Origin: an uncultured Bacteroidota bacterium
GTDB taxonomy: Bacteria > Bacteroidota > Bacteroidia > Bacteroidales > P3
Direction of reading: 5' to 3'
Assembly: GCA_902775135.1 (NCBI GenBank)
Contig: CACYKY010000002.1
Location: forward strand, 1 to 64,000
Length of the DNA: 64,000 bases
The notes below the pieces were generated by a model that saw nothing but the letters and a program-made list of their open reading frames with translations, ran no database searches and was not told the DNA's origin. Below are positions 57,419-64,000 of this stretch, piece after piece; position 1 is the first letter of the stretch, and the number at the start of each line of letters is the position of its first letter. The translations under genes and the position numbers were made by a program.

Positions 57419-58406
57419 GGTCGGTGAGCATGGGGACGATCTTGTGGAGGTCGCCCACGATGCCGAGGTCGGCCACCTGGAAGATGGGTGCGAACTTGTC
57501 CTTGTTGATGGCGATGATGAGGTCGCTCTCTTCCATACCGGCGAGGTGCTGGATGGCGCCGCTGATGCCGCAAGCCATGTAGAGGGCGGGACGCACGGTC
57601 TTACCGGTCTGACCCACCTGACGGTCGGCAGGCATGACGCCGGCGTCGACCATGGCGCGGGAGCTGGATACTTCGCCGCCGAGCTCTTTGGCGAGGGCTT
57701 CGAGTTTGCCGAAGCCGTCCTTGGTGCCGACGCCGCGGCCACCGCTGACGAGGACCTTGGCCTCGCTGATGTCGGTGACGGTCTTCTCTTCCTTGACGGT
57801 CTTGACGAGTTTGACGCGGGCGATCTTCTTCTCATCGAAGTTGACGTTGAAGTCGACGACTTCGCCTTTGCGGCTGGGGTCGGCGGCCATTTTCTGCATG
57901 ACGCCGGGGCGGACGGTGGACATCTGCGGGCGGTTGTTCTTGCAGAGGATGGTGGCCATGAGGTTGCCGCCGAAGGCGGGACGGGTCATGCGGAACTCGT
58001 GGGCCTCGTCGTCGGAGATCTCGAGCTTGGTGGCATCGGCGGTGAGGCCGGTGCGGTTGCGGGCGCTGACGCGGGGGCCGAGGTCGCGGCCGATGGTGGT
58101 GGCGCCGATGAGCATGATGGAGGGTTTCTCGCTCTCGATGATGGCGGTGATGGCCTCGGTGTAGGGTTCGGTCATGTAGTCCTTGAGGAGGTCGTGGTCG
58201 ACGACCATGACGCGGTCGGCGCCGTGCTCAATGAGGGTGGGGGCGAGGGCTTTGATGTCCTTGCCGAGGAGCATGGCGACGACTTTTTCGTTGTTGGCGT
58301 CGGCGAGCTCGCGGGCCTTGCCGAGGAGCTCAAGAGCCACATTCTGCAGTTTGCCGTTTCGTTGTTCGGCAAACACGTATACGTCTTTATAATCTGCTAA
58401 GTTCAT
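57399..58406 (-). CDS. etfA: electron transfer flavoprotein, alpha subunit
   Basis: A 335-residue FAD-binding subunit. Family motifs: [20 protein letters not shown] start, [27 protein letters not shown] near residue 110, [12 protein letters not shown] near 215, [28 protein letters not shown] near 278. With EtfB it accepts electrons from butyryl-CoA dehydrogenase, or bifurcates them with NADH and ferredoxin in anaerobes. Last gene of the ridA-bcd-etfB-etfA operon. The final residues lie in a palindrome, so the C-terminus may be slightly altered. Confidence 0.95.
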   Translation of the reverse strand: MNLADYKDVYVFAEQRNGKLQNVALELLGKARELADANNEKVVAMLLGKDIKALAPTLIEHGADRVMVVDHDLLKDYMTEPYTEAITAIIESEKPSIMLIGATTIGRDLGPRVSARNRTGLTADATKLEISDDEAHEFRMTRPAFGGNLMATILCKNNRPQMSTVRPGVMQKMAADPSRKGEVVDFNVNFDEKKIARVKLVKTVKEEKTVTDISEAKVLVSGGRGVGTKDGFGKLEALAKELGGEVSSSRAMVDAGVMPADRQVGQTGKTVRPALYMACGISGAIQHLAGMEESDLIIAINKDKFAPIFQVADLGIVGDLHKIVPMLTDRLRQAK

Positions 58407-58410
58407 ATTC

Positions 58411-58505
58411 TTGATTGTGTTATTGTGTTAGTGCGTTATTGTGTTAGTGCTACGCAATCATGCTGCGTCAGCCACTTACGCATTTACGCATTCACGCATT
58501 CAAAC
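58411..58505. repeat. two-armed 8-bp repeat spacer between etfB and etfA
   Basis: Left arm of five exact units (GTTATTGT/GTTAGTGC type, 58411-58450), a 23-bp loop with its own ACGCA/TGCGT hairpin, and a right arm of four inverted units (ATTTACGC type, 58474-58505). Structure and loop are shared with 59298-59392. Confidence 0.9.
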
Positions 58506-58506
58506 A

Positions 58507-59292
58507 TTAAATAATGTGTTTCTCTTTGAGCTTGTTGACAATCAGGTCGACGGCCTCTTCGGGGGAGACCTCGAAGGTCTGGCCGGCGGGCTTGAGCTGC
58601 TTGGGGAACGACTTGAAGACGCTCGTGGGGGAGCCTGCCTTGCCGATGTGCTCTTCGGGGACGTTGATGCGGTCAGCGCCCCAGACTTCGACTTCCTTGT
58701 CGAAGGCGGTGACGATGCCATTGACGGTCATGTAGCGCGGTTGGACAGCGCTGGCCAGAGCGGTGACGACGCAGGGGGCCTGCATTTCGAGGATCTGGTA
58801 GCCGTCTTCGAGTTGCTTCTTGACGGTGAAGGTCTTGGTGGCCTCGTTGTACTGGAGGTCGGCCATATAGGAGACCTGCGGGAGGTCGAGGTGCTCAGCG
58901 ATCTGGGGACCTACTTGGGCGGTGTCGCCGTCGATGGCCTGGCGGCCGGTGATGATGAGGTCGACATCCATGGTGCGCAGGGCACCGGCGATAGCGCTGG
59001 AGGTGGCGAGGGTATCGGCACCGCCGAGCTTACGGTCGGTGAGCAGGATGGCGCGGTCGACGCCCATGGCGAGGGCCTCGCGGAGGATGGCCTCGGCCTG
59101 GGGCAGGCCCATGGTGATGACGGTGACGTGAGCGCCGTACTTGTCCTTCAACTGGAGAGCGAATTCAAGGCCGCCCTTGTCGTCGGGGTTCATAATCGAG
59201 GGAACGCCCTCGCGGATGAGCGTACCGGTTACGGGGTTGATTTTCACCTCGGTGGTGTCCGGCACTTGTTTTATGCAAACTACGATGTTCAT
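58507..59292 (-). CDS. etfB: electron transfer flavoprotein, beta subunit
   Basis: A 261-residue subunit. VCIKQVPDTTEVKINPVTGTLIREGVPSIMNPDDKGGLEFALQLK is the family start; the nucleotide loop and DLIITGRQAIDGDTAQVGPQIAEHLD (about 115) follow. Anaerobic relatives with bcd bind a second FAD here; the sequence fits the group that pairs with butyryl-CoA dehydrogenases. It lies between bcd and etfA, separated from each by an 8-bp repeat spacer. Confidence 0.95.
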   Translation of the reverse strand: MNIVVCIKQVPDTTEVKINPVTGTLIREGVPSIMNPDDKGGLEFALQLKDKYGAHVTVITMGLPQAEAILREALAMGVDRAILLTDRKLGGADTLATSSAIAGALRTMDVDLIITGRQAIDGDTAQVGPQIAEHLDLPQVSYMADLQYNEATKTFTVKKQLEDGYQILEMQAPCVVTALASAVQPRYMTVNGIVTAFDKEVEVWGADRINVPEEHIGKAGSPTSVFKSFPKQLKPAGQTFEVSPEEAVDLIVNKLKEKHII

Positions 59293-59297
59293 TTTTC

Positions 59298-59392
59298 TTG
59301 ATTGTGTTATTGTGTTATTGCGTTATTGTGTTAGTGCTACGCAATCGTACTGCGCCAGCCACTCACACATTTACGCATTCACGCATTTACGC
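59298..59392. repeat. two-armed 8-bp repeat spacer between bcd and etfB
   Basis: Same layout as 58411-58505: five left units, a 23-bp loop differing in three positions, and four right units. Both the unit period and the total length (95 bp) are the same. Confidence 0.9.
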
Positions 59393-59393
59393 A

Positions 59394-60533
59394 TTATTTA
59401 AACAGTTTACCGGCGATAACCATACGCTGGACCTCGGAGGTGCCTTCGTAGATTTCGGTGATCTTGGCGTCGCGCATCATGCGCTCGACGGGGTACTCGC
59501 GGGTGTAGCCGTAGCCGCCGTGGAACTGGACGGCCTTGGTGGTGACTTCCATAGCGGTCTCGGCGCTGAAGAGCTTGGCCATAGCGGCATCGGCGGAGTA
59601 GGGGATGCCGTGGTCTTTCTTGTAGTGAGCCGAACGGCAGAGGAGTCGAGCAGCCTGCACTTTGGTTTCAAGGTCGGCCATCTGGAACTGGGTGTTCTGG
59701 AACTGGCTGATAGAGCGGCCGAACTGTTTGCGCTCCTTGGTGTACTTGACGGTTTCGTCCATGGCGCCCTGTGCGATGCCGAGGGCCTGGCAGGCGATGC
59801 CGATACGGCCACCGTCGAGGGTCTTCATGGCGAGGCCGAAGCCTTTGCCGAGCTGACCGAGCTGACGGTCCTTGGGGATGCGGCAATCTTCGAAGATGAG
59901 CTCGGTGGTAGCGGAGCCACGGATACCCATCTTCTTCTCCTTCTTACCGATCGAGAAGCCGGGGTCGGTCTTCTCGACGATGAAGGCGCTGATGCCCTTA
60001 GTGCCGAGGCTCTTGTCGGTCATAGCGATGATGATGAACACGTTGGCGTAGGAGCCGTTGGTGATGAATATCTTGCTGCCGTTGAGGACCCAGCTGTCGC
60101 CGTCCTCGACGGCGATGGTCTGTTGGCCGGCGGCGTCGGTACCGGCGTTGGGCTCGGTGAGACCGAAGGCGCCGATCCACTCGCCGGAGGCGAGCTTGGG
60201 CAGATATTTCATTTTCTGTTCCTCGGTGCCGGCCTCAAGGATGGGGGCGCAGCAGAGGGAGGTGTGGGCGGAGAGGATGACGCCCGTGGTGGCGCAGACG
60301 CGGCTGAGTTCCTCGACGGCCATGCCGTACATGATGTTGGTGCCGCCGGCGCCGCCGTACTGGGTGGGGATGGGGATGCCCATCAGACCGATTTTGGCCA
60401 TTTTCTGGACGGTTTCCATGGGGAAACGCTCCTCCTCGTCGACTTCGGCGGCGAGGGGCTTTACTTCCTTCTCTGCAAACTCGCGAATCATCTGCAGGAA
60501 GAGTTCTTCTTGTTTAGTGAAACTAAAATCCAT
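59394..60533 (-). CDS. bcd: butyryl-CoA dehydrogenase (acyl-CoA dehydrogenase)
   Basis: A 379-residue flavoenzyme that reduces crotonyl-CoA to butyryl-CoA. Motifs: FGLTEPNAGTDAAGQQT near residue 128, NGSKIFITNG near 152, GRIGIACQALGIAQGAMDETVKY near 235, GGYGYTREYPVERMMRDAKITEIYEGTSEVQRMVIAG at the end, with the catalytic Glu in YEGTSE. With EtfAB it may form the bifurcating complex used in lysine and glutamate fermentation. In the operon after ridA. Confidence 0.93.
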   Translation of the reverse strand: MDFSFTKQEELFLQMIREFAEKEVKPLAAEVDEEERFPMETVQKMAKIGLMGIPIPTQYGGAGGTNIMYGMAVEELSRVCATTGVILSAHTSLCCAPILEAGTEEQKMKYLPKLASGEWIGAFGLTEPNAGTDAAGQQTIAVEDGDSWVLNGSKIFITNGSYANVFIIIAMTDKSLGTKGISAFIVEKTDPGFSIGKKEKKMGIRGSATTELIFEDCRIPKDRQLGQLGKGFGLAMKTLDGGRIGIACQALGIAQGAMDETVKYTKERKQFGRSISQFQNTQFQMADLETKVQAARLLCRSAHYKKDHGIPYSADAAMAKLFSAETAMEVTTKAVQFHGGYGYTREYPVERMMRDAKITEIYEGTSEVQRMVIAGKLFK

Positions 60534-60540
60534 ATCTTTA

Positions 60541-60600
60541 GAATGTGTTAATGCGTTAGTGTGTTAATGCGTTAGTGAAGGGACGTTTACGCATTTATTT
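60541..60600. repeat. 8-bp repeat spacer between ridA and bcd
   Basis: Left arm of four units (GTTAATGC/GTTAGTGT type, 60547-60578), a seven-base loop, and a short inverted right arm (TTTACGC) that overlaps the end of ridA. Confidence 0.8.
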
Positions 60601-60969
60601 CACGGCGATGGTCTCGATTTCGACGAGGACGCCCATGGGGAGGCCCTTGACGGCGAAAGCGGCGCGGGCGGGGCAGTCGGAGCTGTAGTACTTGGCATAG
60701 ACCTCGTTCATGGGTTTGAAGTACTCCATGTCGGCCAGGAGGCAGGTGCTTTTCACCACATCCTGGAAGGTGAAGCCGGCCTCGTCGAGGATGGCCTTGA
60801 TGTTCTGCATGACCTGCTCGGTTTGTGCGGTGATGCCTTCGGGCACGGTCTTGGTGGCGGGGTTGATGGGAATCTGCCCCGAGATGTAGAGGGTGTTGCC
60901 GGCAAGCACAGCCTGGCTGTAGGGGCCGATGGCGGCGGGGGCGTTGGGGGTGTTGATGATTTTCTTCAT
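60595..60969 (-). CDS. ridA: RidA-family enamine/imine deaminase
   Basis: A 124-residue protein with APAAIGPYSQAVLAGNTLYISGQIP at the start and PARAAFAVKGLPMGVLVEIETIA at the end; the Arg of the PARAAF motif is the conserved substrate-binding residue. It hydrolyses reactive enamine/imine products of PLP enzymes, and it is first in the bcd-etfBA operon. That fits a role in lysine fermentation, where amino-group removal gives unstable intermediates. Confidence 0.93.
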   Translation of the reverse strand: MKKIINTPNAPAAIGPYSQAVLAGNTLYISGQIPINPATKTVPEGITAQTEQVMQNIKAILDEAGFTFQDVVKSTCLLADMEYFKPMNEVYAKYYSSDCPARAAFAVKGLPMGVLVEIETIAVK

Positions 60970-61001
60970 GTTATTGAGATTTTATAAATTATTCTGAGGG
61001 T

Positions 61002-61010
61002 GCAAAGTTA
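61002..61010 (-). promoter_or_regulatory. -7 box of the ridA-bcd-etfBA operon
   Basis: TAACTTTGC on the minus strand fits TAnnTTTG, about 33 bases before the ridA ATG. No clear -33 TTTG is seen. The rest of the 60970-61226 spacer is low in information; I see no gene in it. Confidence 0.55.
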
Positions 61011-61226
61011 CGAAAAATTTTCCATATACTAGTAAAAAATAATGTAAAATAGTTTATATAGGAGTGTATCTGGTTGGTTTTTATTGTGCTGCATGTTGTC
61101 GTTTGCTCCATGCATGAAGCTGGTGACAGGGATGGTGTTGGCTATTGGCAATTGGCTTTTGGCTACATTTGCTGCGCTTGCTTTTATTTGCTATTGGTAG
61201 TTTGCTCTGCTTTTGCTTCGGTTTTT

Positions 61227-61259
61227 TTTGTTCGGTAGTGAAAAAATGTGTATCTTTGC
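61227..61259 (+). promoter_or_regulatory. promoter of the MBOAT gene
   Basis: TTTG (61227-61230), 20 bases, TATCTTTGC (61251-61259). It places the start of transcription near 61265, four bases before ATG 61269, so the mRNA is nearly leaderless. Confidence 0.75.
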
Positions 61260-61268
61260 ACGCTGAAT

Positions 61269-62702
61269 ATGTTGTTCAATTCGCTTGGATTTGCGCTCTT
61301 TCTGCCAGTGGTGTTCTTGATATACTGGCTGTTGCGCCGGTGGCACCGGTGGCAGAACCTCTTTGTGCTGGTGGCGTCGTACTACTTCTATGGCTGTTGG
61401 GATTGGCGTTTTCTGTTGCTGATAGCGTTCACGTCGGCGGCGAGTTATCTGAGCGGGTTGTGGATAGGCGCTGCTGAGGAAGGGAAGAGGAAGTGGATCA
61501 TGTGGGGCAATGTGGGGATCAACCTGCTGATACTGGGACTTTTCAAGTACTATGACTTTTTTGCGCAGAGTTTTGCGGACCTTTTCCTCGGTGGACAAGC
61601 CGACGGATTGTTGTTAGGGTTGGTGTTGCCGGTGGGTATCTCGTTCTACACTTTCCAGGCGCTGAGTTATTCCATTGACGTGTATCGTGGAGCGGTGCGT
61701 CCCACGCGTGACGTGGTGGCTTTTTTCGCCTATGTGGCCTTCTTCCCACAGCTGGTGGCGGGACCTATCGAGCGCGCATCCAGTCTCTTGCCGCAGTTTC
61801 AAACCTCGCGGCATTTCGACTACGCCTTGGGAGTTGACGGCATGAGGCAGATGTTGTGGGGATTCTTCAAGAAGATGGTAGTTGCTGACAGCTGTGCGCT
61901 CTATGTGGATCATGCCTTTGCCGACATGCAGGGCGCCAACGGAGCCACGCTGGCGGTGGGAGCGGTGCTTTTCAGCATCCAGATTTACGGTGATTTCTCG
62001 GGGTACAGCGATATTGCCATCGGCTGTGCCAAGTTGTTCGGCATCAGGCTCCGGCGCAATTTCGACGTGCCTTATTTCAGTCGCGACATTGCGGAATTCT
62101 GGCGACGTTGGCACATGTCGCTGACGTCGTGGTTTCGCGACTATGTATACATCCCCCTTGGAGGCAGTCGTGTGGGACGCTGGCGGGTGGTGATGAACAC
62201 CTTCGTTATCTTCCTGGTGAGTGGGCTGTGGCATGGAGCCAACTGGACATTTGTGGCGTGGGGAGCCTTCCATGCGCTGTTGTTTCTGCCGCTGGTGCTG
62301 ATGGGGGTGAACAGGAAACACCGGGGAGTGGTGTCGGAGGGACGATTGTTGCCCACGTGGCGTGAAGCGGGGCAGATGCTGCTTACCTTCGTTCTGGCCA
62401 CCGTGGGTTGGGTATTGTTTAGGGCGGACACCATCCACGACGCTGTTGTCTACCTGCATAACATACTGACGCATGGTTTCTTCCAGCATCCAGTGGGCTT
62501 TGGTGACATGGGATGTCGGGTGTTGCTGGTGGCGCTTCCGCTGCTGATGGTAGTGGAGTGGCTGAACCGTTCGGAGGAGCACGGAATGGCGCGTCTGCCG
62601 CGTTGGCGCTGGGTGCGCTGGATGTGGTATATGGTGCTGATATTCTTAATTCTGGCGTTCGCCCAGACGGGCGAGATGCCTTTTATCTATTTCCAGTTTT
62701 GA
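61269..62702 (+). CDS. MBOAT O-acyltransferase (AlgI/DltB-like)
   Basis: A 477-residue inner-membrane acyltransferase; start at 61269 because the upstream GTG lies in the promoter. Family motifs: FNSLGFALFLPVVFLIYWLL, ISFYTFQALSYSIDVYRG, FVAYVAFFPQLVAGPIERAS-like segment near residue 160, SGYSDIAIGCAKLFGI, and FWRRWHMSLTSWFRDYVYIPLGGSR followed by SGLWHGANWTFVAWG with the catalytic His. It passes an acyl group across the membrane to a surface glycan, working with the next gene. Confidence 0.9.
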   Translation: MLFNSLGFALFLPVVFLIYWLLRRWHRWQNLFVLVASYYFYGCWDWRFLLLIAFTSAASYLSGLWIGAAEEGKRKWIMWGNVGINLLILGLFKYYDFFAQSFADLFLGGQADGLLLGLVLPVGISFYTFQALSYSIDVYRGAVRPTRDVVAFFAYVAFFPQLVAGPIERASSLLPQFQTSRHFDYALGVDGMRQMLWGFFKKMVVADSCALYVDHAFADMQGANGATLAVGAVLFSIQIYGDFSGYSDIAIGCAKLFGIRLRRNFDVPYFSRDIAEFWRRWHMSLTSWFRDYVYIPLGGSRVGRWRVVMNTFVIFLVSGLWHGANWTFVAWGAFHALLFLPLVLMGVNRKHRGVVSEGRLLPTWREAGQMLLTFVLATVGWVLFRADTIHDAVVYLHNILTHGFFQHPVGFGDMGCRVLLVALPLLMVVEWLNRSEEHGMARLPRWRWVRWMWYMVLIFLILAFAQTGEMPFIYFQF

Positions 62703-63613
62703 AACGCTTTGTCTTACATATAACCCTCTTCCTTCCGCTGGCGCTGCTCTTTGTGGTGGCCATGCTGTGGGCGCTGGGCGGAACGGGATGGCTGCGCAAT
62801 GTTACCTACACCCTCGGGCATGACGACCGTTTGCTGACTAAGGTACGCGAGGTTTCGGCCCATAGGGGAGCCGACGTGCTCTTTGTTGGCTCGTCGCACG
62901 CTTACCGCACTTTTGACCCGCGCATCTTTGCCGAACGAGGCATCGAGGTGGTGAACCTCGGCTCCTCCAACCAGACCCCCTTGCAGAGCGAGGTGTTGCT
63001 GCGCCAGTACCTGGATTCAGTGCAGCCGAGGCTGGTGGTCATCGAGGTGCATCCCGACATTATGGCCTACGACGGTGTTGAGTCGGCCCTCTATCAGCTG
63101 AGTGCCGTCCCGCCCTCGTGGCACATGGTGCCCATGGCGCTGCGCACGCACAACCTCCGGGTGGTGTGTACGATGCCTTATGCACTGCTGCACAACCTGG
63201 TGAGCGACACGGCGGACCGTTTTGAGGAGTCACGCGAGGGCTATGTGCCGGTGGGTTATGTGGAGCGTCCGGTGGAACATTACTCGCCTCAACCGCATGA
63301 ACCCAAGGCCATCTGTGTACAGAACTGCCAACGGCGGGCCCTGCGGCGGTGTACGAACTATCTGCAGCGCCGGGGTGTCCCATTCATTATGATAGAGGTC
63401 CCCGATACCCGAGCGCTGATGGATTCGTATACCAACCTGCCTCGGTTCCAAGAGGATATGTCCCAATATGGCCCGCTCTATTGCTCGCCTCTCCCCGTGC
63501 TTGACGACTCGTTGCATTTCTATAACGAAGACCACCTCAACCAGTGCGGCGTGGACCTCTACTGTCGTATGGTACGAGACCGAATAATCATCCCCAAACT
63601 CAACAGCTTATGA
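62699..63613 (+). CDS. SGNH-like membrane-anchored protein paired with the MBOAT
   Basis: A 304-residue protein; I use TTG 62699, which overlaps the MBOAT stop and gives KRFVLHITLFLPLALLFVVAMLW, an N-terminal membrane anchor. The outer domain begins VLFVGSSHAYRTFDPRIF, where GSSH contains the SGNH-type Ser, and ends with FYNEDHLNQCGVDLYCRM, with Asp-His positions expected for the catalytic pair (DHLN). This is the layout of AlgX/AlgJ or DltD-like partners of MBOATs. It overlaps anmK by four bases. Confidence 0.75.
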   Translation: MKRFVLHITLFLPLALLFVVAMLWALGGTGWLRNVTYTLGHDDRLLTKVREVSAHRGADVLFVGSSHAYRTFDPRIFAERGIEVVNLGSSNQTPLQSEVLLRQYLDSVQPRLVVIEVHPDIMAYDGVESALYQLSAVPPSWHMVPMALRTHNLRVVCTMPYALLHNLVSDTADRFEESREGYVPVGYVERPVEHYSPQPHEPKAICVQNCQRRALRRCTNYLQRRGVPFIMIEVPDTRALMDSYTNLPRFQEDMSQYGPLYCSPLPVLDDSLHFYNEDHLNQCGVDLYCRMVRDRIIIPKLNSL

Positions 63614-64000
63614 AGATACTCGGATTGATGTCGGGCACCTCGCTCGACGGCGTCGACCTGGCGCTTTGCAACATGACGGAAAGTGGCTACCGCGTGTTGG
63701 CGGCCGAGACTGTTCCCTACAGCGCCGAATGGCGCCAGCGTCTTTCGACATTGGAGGATGCGACGGCGCTAGAATATGCCCTTGCCCATGTGGAGTTGGG
63801 ACACCTCTTTGGACAGATGATCAACAAATTCCTTGAAGGCAAGGAACGTCCCGAGGCCATTGCTTCTCACGGGCACACCATCTTCCATCAGCCCGTAAAC
63901 GGGAACGCGACAAAAGGGAGCAGCCTTGTTTACGGTTTAACGACCCAGATTGGCGACGGCGACGCCATTGCCGCCGAAACGGGGCTGCCGGTGGTTAGCA
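63610..64000 (+). CDS. anmK: anhydro-N-acetylmuramic acid kinase, 5' part
   Basis: The first 130 residues; the gene continues beyond the window. MKILGLMSGTSLDGVDLALC is the family start (MSGTSxDG), EAIASHGHTIFHQP and QIGDGDAIAAETGLPVV follow. It recycles cell-wall anhydro-MurNAc to MurNAc-6-phosphate. Between HQP and the TxQIGDG block relatives have few residues; here about 14 (VNGNATKGSSLVYGL) intervene, and their DNA is flanked by inverted CCGTAAAC/GTTTACGG (63893-63900, 63928-63935). Confidence 0.9.
   Translation, partial: MKILGLMSGTSLDGVDLALCNMTESGYRVLAAETVPYSAEWRQRLSTLEDATALEYALAHVELGHLFGQMINKFLEGKERPEAIASHGHTIFHQPVNGNATKGSSLVYGLTTQIGDGDAIAAETGLPVVS
63893..63935. repeat. inverted-repeat-bounded insert in anmK
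   Basis: CCGTAAAC and GTTTACGG bound a 43-bp segment that is open in the anmK frame and lies where relatives have a short loop. Confidence 0.45.

Noticed and set aside
58411..60600. The etf spacers as terminators or riboswitches
   Set aside because: No T-run, no known aptamer pattern, and the genes form an obvious operon; the periodic units explain the structure better.
60970..61226. tRNA or small gene between ridA and the MBOAT gene
   Set aside because: No cloverleaf-like arrangement and no coding frame with a plausible start were seen.

Overview
The window comes from a bacterium of the Bacteroidetes, most likely an anaerobic, amino-acid-fermenting member of the Bacteroidales. Three things point there. 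Promoters have the Bacteroidetes form TTTG-N19/20-TAnnTTTG (8586-8617, 53947-53978, 55611-55642, 61227-61259). Start codons lie in A-rich stretches without Shine-Dalgarno sequences. Several secreted proteins have the type IX secretion (T9SS) C-terminal sorting domain. I recognised no rRNA, tRNA, CRISPR array or complete insertion sequence.

Layout. 1-8300 is an AT-rich accessory block of secreted proteins and lipoproteins, including a streptopain-like C10 protease and several decayed genes. 8586-11817 encodes lysine 5,6-aminomutase (kamD, kamE) and a CoA-transferase subunit (atoA). 11869-16964 holds a barrel-like protein, a GH2-like protein with damaged active-site motifs and a lipoprotein. 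17104-21020 holds trigger factor and two paralogous outer-membrane proteins. 21107-29943 holds a zinc peptidase, a very large FAD/iron-sulfur dehydrogenase fusion and a DUF5686 protein. 29953-33859 (minus) is a tightly overlapping GH3, GH29 and methionine-sulfoxide reductase operon. 33916-39635 runs from a hemerythrin/LuxR regulator through a NapGH-like polyferredoxin, a YitT protein and a Tat-exported aldo/keto reductase to tatA and tatC. 39647-47599 is mixed: alkaline phosphatase, AtoE transporter, apt, DedA, glycosyltransferase. 47616-57196 is mostly minus-strand small lipoproteins, TonB_C proteins, a C-S lyase, a rhodanese and an ECF sigma factor. 57399-60969 (minus) is ridA-bcd-etfB-etfA. 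61269-64000 is an MBOAT/SGNH acyl-transfer pair and the start of anmK.

How the genes work together. KamDE, the CoA-transferase subunit, butyryl-CoA dehydrogenase with EtfAB, and the AtoE short-chain fatty acid carrier fit fermentation of lysine to acetate and butyrate, although the middle enzymes are not in the window. The Tat translocase lies next to a clear Tat substrate and a NapGH-like protein with an internal twin-arginine motif.

The most unusual signal is a family of short-period repeats (7, 8, 9 or 11 bp, the period constant within each locus). They fill many operon spacers, often as two inverted arms around a short loop, with the A-rich arm next to the start codon. The same repeats also run in frame through genes: methionine sulfoxide reductase, a rhodanese, the fucosidase signal peptide, the NapGH-like linker and the dehydrogenase linker. 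I know of no described system that matches, but could not search for one.
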